Shown here: one piece after another, positions 33,801 through 43,655 of the stretch
Numbering within the stretch: position 1 is the stretch's first letter
Layout: every line of letters starts with the position of its first letter
Origin: Aureococcus anophagefferens
Lineage: Eukaryota > Sar > Pelagophyceae > Pelagomonadales > Pelagomonadaceae
DNA: 64,000 nt
NCBI RefSeq assembly: GCF_000186865.1
Contig: NW_008705563.1
Location: 2,688,243-2,752,242, forward strand
Reading direction: 5' to 3'
Notes under the pieces: generated by a model
What the model saw: only the letters and a program-made list of their open reading frames with translations
Database searches by the model: none
Told to the model about the DNA's origin: nothing
Program-made: the position numbers and the translations under genes

Positions 33801-36800
33801 TCACGGCGCCCCAGCCCTGCGCCGAGTCCATGTACTGCCCCGAGGGGTCGACGAACCCGAGCGGCGTCGGGAGCTGCCCCCGGGGCCACTACTGCCCCTT
33901 TGGGGAGCGATTGGCGTGCCCCGCGGGCGCGTACTGCCCGCGCGACGGCATGACGACGCCCTCGGTCTGCCAGCCGGGCTACTTCAACGCCATGGTCGGC
34001 CAGCTGCGCTGCTCCATGTGCGGCCGGGGCTACATCTGCCCCGGCTTCGGGCGCATCCAGCCCGCGATCTGCCCGCCGGGCTACGTGTGCTCGCGGGAAA
34101 AGCTCGCCGCGCCGAACTTCCAGTGCCCGCGCGGCCACTACTGCCCCAACGGCACGGTCACGTCGGACCCGCAGCGCAACGACACGACGCTGCGGCCCTA
34201 CCCCTGCACGGCGGGGACGTATTGCCTCGCCGGCGTCGGCTTCAAGGAGGTGAAGAAGGGCGACTACGGCTACGCGCAGCCGTGCTTCCCGGGCTTCTAC
34301 TGCGAGTCCGCGTCCGTGGACCCCAAGGGCAGCGGTTTGTGCCCCCGGGGCTTCTACTGCCCCGAGGGCACGGCGCTGCCCGTGCCGTCGCCGCGGGGCT
34401 ACTACGCGGAGCGCGAGGGCACCGTGTCGCCCGCGCGGTGCCTACCGGGCAAGTACGCGCCGACGATTCAGTCCATCCAGTGCCTGCCCTGCCCGCCGGG
34501 CACGGCCTGCGAGAACGACGGCACGAGCGTGGCGACGATCTGCTCGCCGGGCACCTATAGGTCCATCGAGTTCGACGACGACGGCAACGAGGTCGACGGG
34601 CTGCCGTGCCAGGCGTGCCCGCAGGGCACGTGGTCCAAGAACTGGGAACTGCGGGAGGTCGGCGAGTGCACGAAGTGCGCCACGGGCATTGTGTGTTCTG
34701 TCGACGCCATGACGACGCCCTGCAACCGCGACGACCTGCCGACGCCCTACGAGCCCGTGGGCAACCTCGACGGCGAGGCCGTCACGGAATATTTGTACGC
34801 GTCGTACAATTCGCCGACGCGGAAGTACACGGAGTTCGGCTGCCTGAACATGAACCCGGGCTGGCAGGACGGCGCCATGAAGCTCGAGTCGCAGATCTAT
34901 TTCTACGGCGAGCTCGTGCCGCCCTACATCGACGTCTCGGCCGCGGCGCGAACTTCCGGCCGTCCGACGACGACCACTTGAAGTACACGAAGTACCCCTT
35001 CGACGTCCAGATGTCCTTCGAGGGCCAGTGCTACCGCAACCGCCAGCGCTACGGGTCGACGCTCTACCAGCGGTTGAAGGACTACTTCGGGCCCGACTTC
35101 AACACGCAGACGGGCAGCCCGCACCAGGGCTACGGCGTCGACGCGGACACGTATTTCGGGTTCCACGGCCAGGGGTCGCTCTACATCGATTTACCGCATT
35201 TCCGCACCTTCGTCGCGAACCAGAACTGCACGCGGGGGTTTCTCTTGATGAACGAGACGCGGAACCCCAGGGACGGCGACATGGTCTGGACGTCGCCGCG
35301 CTACGACACGTACGGCTCCGGCGACCGGAACATCGAGCGCGGCGAGGACCAGTGGTACCCGGGCACCTGCGAGGCCGACATTTTTTGCGACACGGACGCG
35401 TTGGTCCAGGCCGAGGCCTGCGCCGAGGGCTACGTCTGCGAGGAGACGTCGAACTCGTCGGAGGGCATGTGGTTCCCCTGTAGGGAGGGCTACACGTGCG
35501 ACTTCGGGACGACGCCGGACCGCGACCTGGGCGCGCCCGCGTCGCAGTACACGAACATGTGCCCGCGGGGCTACGCCTGCGTCGACGGCACGGGCCTGGG
35601 GCAGGCGTCGCGCCTCGCGTGCGCCGAGGACTTCTTCTGCCCGACGGGCACCGCGGACGAGCTCTTCGGGTTCATCGCGGACGACGCGCAGAACCGCGAC
35701 TTGGACCGGCTCACGGCGAACCCGGGGCGCCAGCTGCGGAACGTGAAATATCTGGAGGACGACGACATGCGTATCATTAGCGATCACGCGACGACGTGCC
35801 TGGACGGCGTCGACGTGGATTTGCAGGTGCGCTTCTCGGAGACGTATCCCGTCGACGTCGTCGACGAGATCGAGGGGCCCGGAAAAAACAAGGGAGACGA
35901 TTTACCGGAGTACATGCGCCAGGTCGTCAAGCAGCCGCGGGCCGCGCGGCTGCCCGCGGAGCTCGCGGACCTGGACTTTTACAAGCCCGCGCTCATCAAC
36001 CAGGCGCGGAAGCGCGACAAGAAGTGCGCGCGGGACCACAAGTGGCACCACGCGCTCGGCGCGGTGACGCGCTACGACTGCGACTGCGAGCGGCAGCACT
36101 ACGCGGTCATCGCCATCTACCGGCTCTGGAAGTGCCACTCGCGGACGAACGGCACGATCGAGAACCTGGGGCTCGCGTCCGTGTCCGAGCGCGACGCGTC
36201 GGGCGACGTCAACCCGCGCTACGCGGGGCGCGACTACTGGTTCCCGGAGCGGCGGAACCGCACGACGCGCGAGTGCGTCTTCGGCGAGGGCGAGGGCGGC
36301 CGGAATTTGACGCACGGCTCCGTCTACCTCAACGACGACTACCCCTACGGCTGGCAGGCCAACGACCTCCGGGGCGGGCTGACGTACCGCCTCACCTTCG
36401 AGGACGACGCGTACCAGTGGACGTCCTACGAGGACCTCAAGGCGGAGGCGTCGCGCGTCTTCCGGGAGCAGAAGGTCGAGGTCGAGGCGACCTACGCGCT
36501 CAAGGCCGAGGGCTCCGAGGCCGCGGGGTCGCGGACGAACATCGACCACATGGCCTTCGACGCCTACACGGCCGTGAGCCTCATCGAGCAGTACGGCGAG
36601 TACCTCGAGACGCTCGTCTCGCTCGAGCCGGCGCTCGCGTCGGAGCTCGACGTCTTCCCGCGCGGGTCCAAGCCCCTGCGCTTCGACGTGTGCGACTGCC
36701 AGAACATGCTCAAGTGCCCCAACGGCACGTCGAGCCCGCCGGGCTCCTACGAGATCGGCCAGTGCCGGCCGTGCTGCTCCGGCGTCGCGGGCGAGTCGAC

Positions 36801-39800
36801 GGAGTCGTGCTGGGCCGGCGAGACGCTGACCTGCGCGAACCGCGGGTCGGCCATCGTGCTCAAGCGCTTCGACGCGCTGCCGACCTTCGCCATCGACAAC
36901 TACAACGACACGGGCTACGTCCACAAGCAGACGTCGCGCGACCTCGCGCCGAACGTCAACTTCACGGCGCTGACGGCCAACGAGTCGAACTCGCTGGGCC
37001 ACATCCGCCTCAACACCTACGACATCGCGACGCTCACGTCGGACCTCGAGGACCTCGACCGCAACTTCACCTACGGCGACCACTACCGGCTCAGCGTCTA
37101 CGAGGACTGCAAGCCCTGCCCCGTGGAGTACGCGTGCAAGTACTCCGTGGACCCGGACCCGGAGCTCGGCTACGACTGCTCCCTGCCCGCGGACCAGCTC
37201 GTGACCTACGAGCGGTGCCTCAACGAGCGCTTCATCTGGACCTGCGTCAACGGGTCCTACCCGTACAACACCGTCGCGGAGCAGGGCATCGACTGCGAGC
37301 GCTACACGACGCCCAACGCGACGGAGCGGCTCTACGACTACACGGAGGAGGGCCACGAGCGCGCGGACCGCCTCTCCGACTTCGACGGCAAGGACAACCG
37401 CTACTACACGCCCGACGGCGTGCCCTACGACTACAAGCTCAACATCACGGAGCACGGCAAGGGCACGCGCAAGTTCAAGATGCCGGACCGCTACGGCTGC
37501 GCGCGCACGCCCTTCTACTGCCAGACCAAGGTCCACGCGCCCTTTGTGTGGACCCAGCTCCCCCGCGACCGCTACGACCGCGACTACCTCGGCACGTCCG
37601 AGGAGCTCCGCGCGTCCGCGATCAAGCAGCTCGTCGCCCTCGAGGCGGACACGGAGGACTACTGCCAGGACAGCGCCTACGTCGAGGTCCGCGCGGAGGA
37701 CGCGCCGGGCGCGTCGCTCTGCAGCCGCGACGGCGACGTCGACGACGACGAGTACGTCGACGAGGAGCAGGCGCGGTTCATGGAGGACGTCGTCGACTAC
37801 GCCAAGGCCATCAAGCAGACGGGCTGCTGCTCCTGCGAGGCGAAGCGCATGCCCAAGTTCTTCCGCACGAACTACGCGAACCCGGGCTTCAAGGACAACA
37901 AGCACACGCTGCTCCAGACGACGTACACGTCCGTCTACTACGAGCCCGTGGACCTCACCGTGACCTGGGAGCTGTTGAGCGGGCTCTACCTCCGCGAGTT
38001 CAACGCGCTCCACGAGAGCGGCGACCTGCTCATGCACAGCCCGAGCCGCATGAACGCGAAGCGCGGGTCGTTCCTCACGCTGCTGACCGCGTCGTCCGTG
38101 GAGGACAACGGCATCGAGATGCCCATGAACATGCCCCTGTCGACGTCGCGCGAGTCGCTCAAGAACATCGGCGAGAAGCGGTTCCTCGAGCCCAAGATCA
38201 TCATCAACCGGCCCAGCGACACGGCGCTCAGCGACCCGATCTGCAAGGCGACGGAGCCGACGCGGTGCGTGTCGCCCGAGGGCAACCCCTACGCCATCGG
38301 CGGCCTGGACCGGGGCCTCTTCAACAAGGGCTACCAGCAGCGCAAGGACATCCGCGAGGGCACGGGCGGCAACGCGACGGCCGCGCCGAACTACGAGCGC
38401 CGCTTCGCGGAGGACGTCTACCCCGCGGACCGGGATCTCGGCGACGGCATCTACCCCGTCGACGACACGGTCGACGGCGTCGACGTCGAGCCCTACGAGT
38501 CCGCGGAGGTCACGACGGGCGACTTCTTCGGCGCCGCCTTTGCCGGCGAGGACCAGGACTTCATCGCGTTCCCGTGGCTGCCCTTCTTCTCCAACTGCCG
38601 GGGCTACGACTCGCAGATCGCCTACTCGAAGGTCTTGGAGACGCACCCGGACTGCACGCTCCAGCCCGTGAGCGGCACCGTGCCCATCATCTGGTACCAC
38701 GTCTACCCGGGCATCCCCGCGGCGGACAAGTGCTTCGACCCCGCGACGAATTTGAACGCGGAGTGGTCCGAGTGGAAGGGCGTGAAGATGACGTGCCAGT
38801 ACGAGGAGCTGCTCACGGAGCAGGCGGGCCGCTACGACCGCTGGTACGAGGCGCCGGGCGGCACGGTGCTCTTCCAGATCACGGCCGTGCCCCAGCCGCC
38901 CGTCGCGACGACCATCGACGACATCCCGATGGGCGGCTTCGCGAACGAGCAGGGCTGGGGCATCCACCAGGACTTCAAGTCGCTGCTGGGCACGAAGGAC
39001 ATCATCGACGTGCTCGTCGACGACTCGACGGGCTACGGCGAGACGGGCTACCTCCCGAGCCGCATCGTGCTTTCTATTTATTATTTCCAGATCAACGACC
39101 GCGACAAGCGCGTCGTCGCGTCGTTATTGATGTTTTTGGACTCGTGCCAGATCCTGTCGCGGTCCAGCGGGCCCAGCGAGAAGACCGAGGGCATCACGGG
39201 CGACTGCGAGACCATGTGGAACGACGCCAAGGTGTTGAAGGCGCAGCACAAGCAGTACGAGCTCGAGATCATCTACGAGGCCCTGCAGTGGTTCGAGCTG
39301 CTGAACTACTTCGAGTTCGACGACACGCTCTACTTCTTCTTCTACACCATCGTCGGCGCGATCACGGTCTTCGAGGGCGTCGTCGTCTGGGGCCTGAACC
39401 GCCTCCTCACGAAGCTCCGGCATCCGCCGATCTTCCACGGCGGCACGCTGTTCTACACGATCGCCGAGGCGCCGGTCTGGGGCGTCGCGCTCGCGTCCGT
39501 GCCCTTCTTCTTCGCGCTCATGCTCGCGTTCCACTGGTTCTCGGAGCCGGGCCAGGAGGGTCTGGGCTTCGCGTTGCCGGGCCAGGACGGCGAGGCGACG
39601 TCCTACATCGCCACGTCCGAGACGCAGCAGCCCTACGGCGAGGACGCGGCGAGCGGCGCGCGGTTCCTGGCCATGGAGTGGATCCCGGCGACGTGGAAGG
39701 ACTCGGAGGTGTCCTACGGGTATTCGGAGATGTCGGCCTGGCGCATGGGCCGCACGGGGCTCTGTTTTATCACGATCGGCATGTACACGGTCTTCGTGTG

Positions 39801-42800
39801 CGCGAAGTTGATCATCCCGAACTGGAACGACGACGACGGCGACGCGGGCGAGGACGAGGACGAGGACGAGGAGGAGGAGGACCCGCTCCCGGAGTCGCCG
39901 ACCTGGGCGCCGAACACGTGGAAGCGGGCCCACTGGATCTTCTCGCTCATCGTCGTCATGTTCTACCTCACGTTCCTCATCGAGTTCTCCTACTGGTCCT
40001 ACTTCGGCGCGAACGTCTACTTCTTCCTCGTCGGCTTCTACGTGCTCGACATCGGCATCGGCATGATCACGGAGGGCACGCTCTGCGAGTCGCTCATGAT
40101 CGCGCCCATCGACGTGTCCATCGGCGTCATCGAGGGCACGATGACCATGGGCGCGGCGTCGTTCGTCGACTTCACGGTGTCGTTTCTCGTCGATCTATCG
40201 ATCACGATGACGGATCGCCTGTACCTGGGCCCGGGTTTGGACTGGGTCTTTACGTTGTGGCCGCGCTGGATGATGATGTGGAAGCGCAAGTTCCAGGCGC
40301 GGCGCCGCATGACGCGCGAGGAGAAGGCGCAGGAGGAGATCGAGTGGCGGCGCATCAACGAGGAGATCGAGCTCTCGGCCGAGGGCGTCGAGCCGCTGCT
40401 AGGTGCCTATAGCGGCTACTCCGTCGAGGTGACGGCGATGATGGTCTTCCCCGCGGTGAACCTGTTCCTCATGTACTTCCCCAACGAGGTGCAGATCACG
40501 GTGAACTACGGCATCAAGACGTACATGTCCAAGTACTTTTTGTTCGCGTTCTACATGCCCCTCTTCCAGCTCATGCTGGACGTGTTTATTTTGAATTCCC
40601 AGGAGCTGATTTACGGGTGGAAGGTCTACGACTACGTCTCCTACCAGCGGTACCGCTTCTCCGTGCGGGACCACCGGTGGATGATGAACTCGAAGGTGTT
40701 GGACGAGTCCATCGCGGAGTCGCTCCAGACGCTGGACCTGCTCTGCTTCTCCGAGCAGTACTATTTCCTGCTCGCGCTGACGTCCTTCGCGATCCTGCTC
40801 GTGGTCATGGGCGTGACGACGTTCCTGCGGACGCAGTACAACCTGTTCGCGGATCCGACGTCGCCGGTGATCATCATGGTCATCCTGACGTGGTGCGACA
40901 TGGTGTCGCGGGCCCTCTTCATGGCCGCGGACGTGCGCGTGCGGAAGCTCAAGTGGCGGGGCCTCTGGATGACGAAGCAGATCGAGGGCACGGTCGACGA
41001 CGACGTCGCCGTGAAGCTCGCGATCGGCGAGGGCCGCCAGGCGGACCTCGAGCAGGAACGGTTGGAGCTCCAGGCGCTCAACAGCGAGCGCTTCCGCCAC
41101 CGGTTCCTCGAGCGGAACCGGCCCTGGATTTTGCAGCACCTGGTGGAGCTGCTGACGCCGCGGTCGCTCGAGCAGCCGGGCCACGACGGCCGGCCCGTCG
41201 TCGAATACGTCCGCGACGTCTACAGCGAGCTCATGGCCATGGGCGAGGGCACGCGGAAGCCCGGCGACCGCGAGGACATCAGCTCCGACGACGAGGACGA
41301 CATGGAGCAGGCGCGCGCGAACTGGCCGCGCGCGCCGCTCGCGGGCTCGAGTTTGCTGATCGCGCGGCTCTGGCTCGAGAAGGCGCGGAAGCGCCGCGCG
41401 TTCACGAAGCACATCCAGGGCCTCATCGAGGCCCGCAAGGACTCCAAGTGCGCCGTGACGGGCCGCACGGAGGCCATGGGCGCCAAGCTCGTCTGTACTC
41501 TGGCGAAGCGGGGCAAGCCGGACAAGAACGCGATCGACACGCTCATCGCGGGCTTCGAGGACCAGTACGGCGCGGGGGAACGGGACGTCAACCTCTGGAA
41601 GGCTTACTTTAGGGGCCACGCGGAGTTCGTGACCATCGACCAGGCGATTTTGGACGCGAACGAGAAGGAGCGCGTGAACCGGATGCTGCAGCGGCCGCCG
41701 GGCGCGGGCCGCGCGACGCGCGCGGACGACGTGAGCTCCGACGAGAGCGACGAGGACGTGGCCTTCGATCCCCTGGTGGTCGTGCGCCAGTCGGCGGAGG
41801 GGCGCATGCTGGGCAAGTGGCTCGACGCGGCGCGGAAGCGATTGAAGGGTACGTTCCCGCGGCCCGAGGCGCGCGGCGAGATGGAGAAGTACGCGGAGAA
41901 GATGCGCCAGCGCAAGCTCAAGGGCGGCAAGAAGGCCATCGCCGGCGAGGTCACGGACGAGAAGACGCCCCAGTCGCTCATCGAGCAGCGCGTCGTCCGC
42001 CTGAACGCGGCGTCGACGGCGCTCGCGCAGCGGTGGCTCCGCGCGGCGCAGGACTCCATCGCGAACCGCTTCCACGAGAAGGGCAAGAAGCTGCGGAGCG
42101 ACTGCGAGACCGTGCTCCAGCACATGCCCGAGGAGGACGAGTGGTTCTACGGCGCGGACCTGCGCTTCGCGGGCAAGTCCGTCATCACCAAGGGCGAGGG
42201 CCTCCGCAGCGACCAGCTCACGCTCGAGGCCGAGGCCGCCGTGCGCATCCGCCGCATCGAGGCCGACTTCGGCGCCTTCGAGCGCGAGAAGCAGGCGCAG
42301 ATCGACGACGAGCGCGACAAGTTCGAGCAGAGCCTGGCCGCGGTGGCGGACAAGGCGAACCTGGAGCTGGAGATGCGCACGCGGGAGCTGGAGCGGACGA
42401 AGGAGCAGCGGCGCGCGGAGTGCGACGAGGAGGAGCGGCGCGCGCGCGAGGAGGAGGGCGCGGCGTCGGGCGATCTGCTCGAGCGGCACCGGCAGATCAT
42501 GGACGCGATCGAGGAGGAGATCCGCCTCGAGCAGTCCAACAGCGAGAAGAAGCGCAAGGTCTACGAGATGGAGCAGCGCGGCTTCTTCGACCGCCACGAG
42601 GACCTCCAGAAGCAGGTCATCGCCGACCGCCGCATCTCCGCCGTGTCGAACATCCGCACGATCCGCAAGGAGACGCAGAACCGCATCCGCAACGACGAGC
42701 AGCTCTGGCAGAACGAGGCCGCGCGCTGGCTCGGCACGGCGAAGCGCAAGGTCGAGCTGAAGAAGCGCGAGGACGCCGAGGCCGCCGCGGCGAAGCGGCG

Positions 42801-42813
42801 GCGAAACCGGTAG
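3854..42813 (+). CDS. Giant multi-domain IPT/TIG surface protein, about 12,850 residues
   Basis: Exons are 3854-7189, 7390-12826 and 13038-42813; both introns are introner-like insertions. The ATG at 3854 gives a clean signal peptide (MAPRCGAFAALLAAAALVAP, cleaved near ASC-A). An upstream TTG frame is ignored. Domain order by approximate residue: about 53 IPT/TIG domains (160-5066), an E-V-Q ladder (5069-5165), blocks of a second module alternating with further TIG domains (5166-9598), Cys-rich GCC2/GCC3-like repeats (9600-10160), a Cys-containing ectodomain, about ten membrane segments (11,686-12,226) and a charged helical tail to 12,849. Many N-A-T/S sequons fit glycosylation in the secretory pathway. 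It is probably a plasma-membrane or flagellar-surface protein, for adhesion or structure; that is inference. One base appears missing near 34,950, where the frame slips. The exon lengths plus one base give exactly a whole number of codons. Confidence 0.8.
7190..7389 (+). other. Intron 1 of the giant gene (200 bp, GT-AG)
   Basis: The exon reads GCCGAG up to 7189 and resumes with GTGACGTGCGTC at 7390, giving the uninterrupted TIG sequence S-A-E-V-T-C-V-A-P-A-G. The donor GTGACG and the acceptor AG both lie inside a 12-bp direct repeat that flanks an insertion. A pyrimidine tract (CCCTTTTGCTGCCC) precedes the acceptor. The length of 200 bp explains the change from frame 2 to frame 1. Confidence 0.9.
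7200..7387 (+). mobile_element. Introner-like DNA transposon 1 (188 bp)
   Basis: The insertion has terminal inverted repeats, GGGCAGGAAAAGGGTG at the left and the reverse complement of GGGCAGCAAAAGGGTG at the right (15 of 16 match). It is flanked by the direct repeat AGGTGACGTGCG at 7188-7199 and 7388-7399. Base composition is far more AT-rich than the surrounding exons. Removing the element plus one repeat restores the domain perfectly. It has no coding capacity, so it is non-autonomous. Confidence 0.88.
12827..13037 (+). other. Intron 2 of the giant gene (211 bp, probable GC-AG)
   Basis: To restore G-A-D-W-S-D-P-S-A-A-A-F and shift frame 1 to frame 2 exactly, the spliced-out length must be 211 bp. 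Within the 8-bp duplicated region the only placement with standard ends is GC at 12827 and AG at 13036-13037 (exon ...GACTGGA, resuming GCGACCCGTCC). A GT donor at 12837 would give 201 bp and the wrong frame. Confidence 0.8.
12835..13037 (+). mobile_element. Introner-like DNA transposon 2 (203 bp)
   Basis: The insertion starts CTGTGTGGAAATCAA and ends TTGATTTCCACACAG, a perfect 15-bp terminal inverted repeat. It is flanked by the 8-bp direct repeat GCGACCCG at 12827-12834 and 13038-13045. The element end supplies the AG acceptor, while the duplicated exon sequence supplies the donor. Internal words TTCAAC..(C/T)..CTTCAA, GCTTCGAG and AAAATCAGCC are shared with the element at 7200-7387, so they are one family. 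Confidence 0.9.
19469..19760 (+). repeat. E-V-Q ladder 1 of the giant protein
   Basis: Short units of about 12-28 residues each contain [E/D]-[V/I]-Q-x-[V/L/I]-x-[V/L]: DVQRVVV, EIQTIDV, EVQEVRV, EEQTVTT, EVQRLTL and EVQTLDV. They look like repeated single strands leading into the second module class. The function is unknown. Confidence 0.75.
19760..23060 (+). repeat. Unnamed second repeat module, block 1 (about 10 copies)
   Basis: Units of roughly 95-115 residues share the pattern G-x-[FY]-x-L-x-[FY]-x-G...T..I..NA[ST]A.[DE][VE]..ALE.L..V..V.V.R, then a W.V.F strand with a following GD.P.L. Examples are the units beginning SGFFALSFDG (22,097) and SGSFTLGLGG (21,136). Most carry an N-A-S/T sequon. 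The pattern is not IPT/TIG, and I do not recognise a family name. Confidence 0.75.
23100..24000 (+). repeat. IPT/TIG block 2 (three domains)
   Basis: Three TIG-like units follow module block 1, with starts HPAFGPARGGTEVTV, APALADGRQGSEIFV and DPPAGPRAGGTVVRV, and with C.FGG...C.CVAP and CDFGG...CVAPP turns. The middle unit has lost the GG motif. Confidence 0.75.
24010..25850 (+). repeat. Second repeat module, block 2 (about 5 copies)
   Basis: Five units of the non-TIG module are present, for example SDTFYLTYDGVDTAALDWDA at 24,527 and GSFTLSLPSLYG at 24,802. They are preceded by two E-V-Q-like strands (EAQTIEI, EVQRVTL). One unit has a Cys-containing insertion (CDNETSSNEKC). Confidence 0.7.
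25860..26975 (+). repeat. IPT/TIG block 3 (three domains, first with a long insertion)
   Basis: The starts TPARGTVDGGTEVSV, SPAEGPVGGGTLVAL and EPSWGPAGGGATVRV mark three units. The first is split by an insertion of about 90 residues rich in Tyr and Asp (26,040-26,290) before its CVFDG...CAAPP half. Confidence 0.7.
26980..27390 (+). repeat. E-V-Q ladder 2 of the giant protein
   Basis: At least eight units occur at 13-20 residue spacing: EVQSVAV, EIQEIET, an ERHEITM variant, EVQRVEI, EVQDVSI, VVQRLSV, EVQVLTL and EVQELQL. As in ladder 1, the ladder directly precedes a block of the second module. Confidence 0.8.
27390..31590 (+). repeat. Second repeat module, block 3 (about 12 copies)
   Basis: This is the longest run of the second module. 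Units include GNFTVSDGTTTTRSLPLG (27,406), GSFTLGFGGEF (28,618), a pair of large degenerate units at 28,980-29,760, and GNFTLEFGLHC (31,070). N-A-S/T sequons recur at the same place in most units. The later units carry extra Cys and insertions. Confidence 0.7.
31600..33060 (+). repeat. IPT/TIG block 4 (four domains)
   Basis: Four TIG units with the starts VPAHGPPRGHTEILVYG, YPPLGPSSGNFSVVV, VPVSGPSDVGGTVVSIYG and APRVGGTLGINGEG lead into the Cys-rich region. Each has CRFG and a C.APP or CFPPP turn, and VSNNG(Q/V)D closes the units. Confidence 0.8.
33063..34750 (+). repeat. Cys-rich GCC2/GCC3 (ephrin-receptor-like) region
   Basis: About a dozen short Cys units follow the pattern CPAGTY...C..CP.G..C, CPPGMFCAPGT, CPRGHYCP and CLPCPPGTACEN. 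This matches the GCC2/GCC3 or ephrin-receptor-like Cys repeats found next to membrane segments in large protist surface proteins. It separates the Ig-like stalk from the membrane part. Confidence 0.8.
34930..34985 (+). other. Frame slip inside exon 3 of the giant gene
   Basis: Frame 2 codes well to about 34,950 (Y-I-D-V-S-A-A), then meets TGA at 34,979-34,981. Frame 1 codes well from about 34,947 (G-A-N-F-R-P-S-D-D-D). Good GC3 codons run right up to the slip from both sides, so one missing base in a GCC/GCG run is the simplest reading. A 50-bp GT-AG intron (34,932-34,981) would also restore the frame but lacks a pyrimidine tract. Confidence 0.7.
39319..40945 (+). other. Polytopic membrane region of the giant protein
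   Basis: About ten hydrophobic segments are visible: near 39,331 (YFFFYTIVGAITVFEGVVVW), 39,469, 39,755, 39,931 (WIFSLIVVMFYLTFLIEF), 40,009, one or two in 40,090-40,210, 40,432, 40,534, 40,758 and 40,870. An acidic loop (DDDGDAGEDEDEDEEEEDP) lies at 39,826-39,885. I recognise no transporter or channel family. Confidence 0.75.
40950..42810 (+). other. Cytoplasmic helical tail with four W-L-x3-A motifs
   Basis: The last 620 residues are highly charged and helical. A motif W-L-[x3]-A-[K/R/Q] recurs as RLWLEKARKRRAF (41,367), GKWLDAARKRLKG (41,814), QRWLRAAQDSIANR (42,029) and ARWLGTAKRKVELK (42,723). A long coiled coil (EERRAREEEG to EIRLEQSNSEKKRK) lies at 42,240-42,600. This suggests docking to cytoskeleton or to other copies. 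Confidence 0.65.
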
Positions 42814-43169
42814 AGCGCGGCGCCCGCCTGGCCCCGTCAGAGCACGCGCGGGGCCGGGAGGTAACGTGCCTACTATGTGTATGTGCGCGAGCTGCAAGTC
42901 GGCTACTTCGAGGCGGGCTGGCGTCGTCGGAGCTACGCGTCCGTGCCGGCGCGTCCAAAACTTCAAGGACGAGACGGTGCAGCCCTGTTTAGCGCGGCGT
43001 CGAACATCTCCGAGAGCACCGCGCCGGCGCCGGCAGCCCCGTCGACGCGCGCGGCGGTCCACCGATCACCCGCCGCCTCGACGAGAGCACCGCGCCGGCG
43101 CCGGCAGCCCCGTCGACGCGCGCGGCGGTTCACTGATCACCCACCACTTTTTGCGCCGAGCCGCTCGCG
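42814..43169. other. Intergenic region with a 61-bp direct repeat
   Basis: This 356-bp gap lies between the giant gene and the next gene on the same strand. Apart from the direct repeat at 43,011-43,142 I see only low-complexity GC-rich sequence and no convincing TATA box. It must contain the 3' end of the giant transcript and the promoter of the small gene. Confidence 0.5.
43011..43142. repeat. 61-bp direct repeat, two copies, 71-bp period
   Basis: Copies at 43,011-43,071 and 43,082-43,142 begin CGAGAGCACCGCGCCGGCGC and end in a GATCACCC word. They differ at two bases (GGTCCACCGATC against GGTTCACTGATC). The second copy ends 27 bp before the start codon of the small gene, so the duplicated unit may contain a promoter element. 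Confidence 0.85.
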
Positions 43170-43655
43170 ATGGCGGCGACGGACGGCGCCGTCGAGCGCG
43201 CCCTGGCCGGGCTGCCCACGCACTGCCGCGAGTCCGGCATCACCCAGAAGCACGCCGGCAAGGACTTCATGAAGGACCTGGCCGTCTTCCTGAACCTCGC
43301 GACGCCCAAGCACAAGCACGACGAGTGCCGCTCGCGCCTGCTCAAGGCCCGGGGGCCCGGCGCGCGGACCTACGACCGGCGCGACGTCGCGAGCGACATC
43401 GCCGTGATCTCGGAGTTGCACAAGGGCCTCGACGAGGCGCCCGACGCGGGGGTTATGGAATCTCGGCGCTACCTCTACCACCACGCGCGGACCTGGGTCT
43501 CGGAGCAGAAGGAGAACGGCAAGGACGTCGAGGGCATGCGCGACCGCCGGCTCCGCTGCGGCCGCTGCCGCTACAACCTCCCCTGCTACCAGCCCGGCCA
43601 CGAGGACCTGGGGGGCCAGCCGCCCCAGGGGGAGGCGGAGCTGTCGTTTAGGTGA
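43170..43655 (+). CDS. Small uncharacterised protein with Cys cluster at the C-terminus
   Basis: This is a 161-residue protein with clean GC3 coding from the ATG at 43,170 (GCGATGGCG context). I do not recognise it. The first 100 residues are probably helical and rich in His and charged residues (KHAGKDFMKDLAVFLNL, HKHDECRSRLLKARG). The C-terminal part has RCGRCRYNLPCYQPGHE, a C-x2-C-x5-C-x4-H arrangement that could bind one zinc. There is no signal peptide or membrane segment. The antisense frame across this gene is also open but shows no domain and is taken as a shadow. Confidence 0.6.
   Translation: MAATDGAVERALAGLPTHCRESGITQKHAGKDFMKDLAVFLNLATPKHKHDECRSRLLKARGPGARTYDRRDVASDIAVISELHKGLDEAPDAGVMESRRYLYHHARTWVSEQKENGKDVEGMRDRRLRCGRCRYNLPCYQPGHEDLGGQPPQGEAELSFR

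Noticed and set aside
35902..38967. A 1,021-residue antisense open frame opposite the giant protein's ectodomain
   Set aside because: It is rich in Val/Arg/Leu with no motif; the sense frame has conserved Cys patterns.
42866..43651. Overlapping + strand frames upstream of and across the small Cys-tail gene
   Set aside because: They are arginine/proline-rich, span a direct repeat, and lack coding signs; the frame starting at 43,170 is better.
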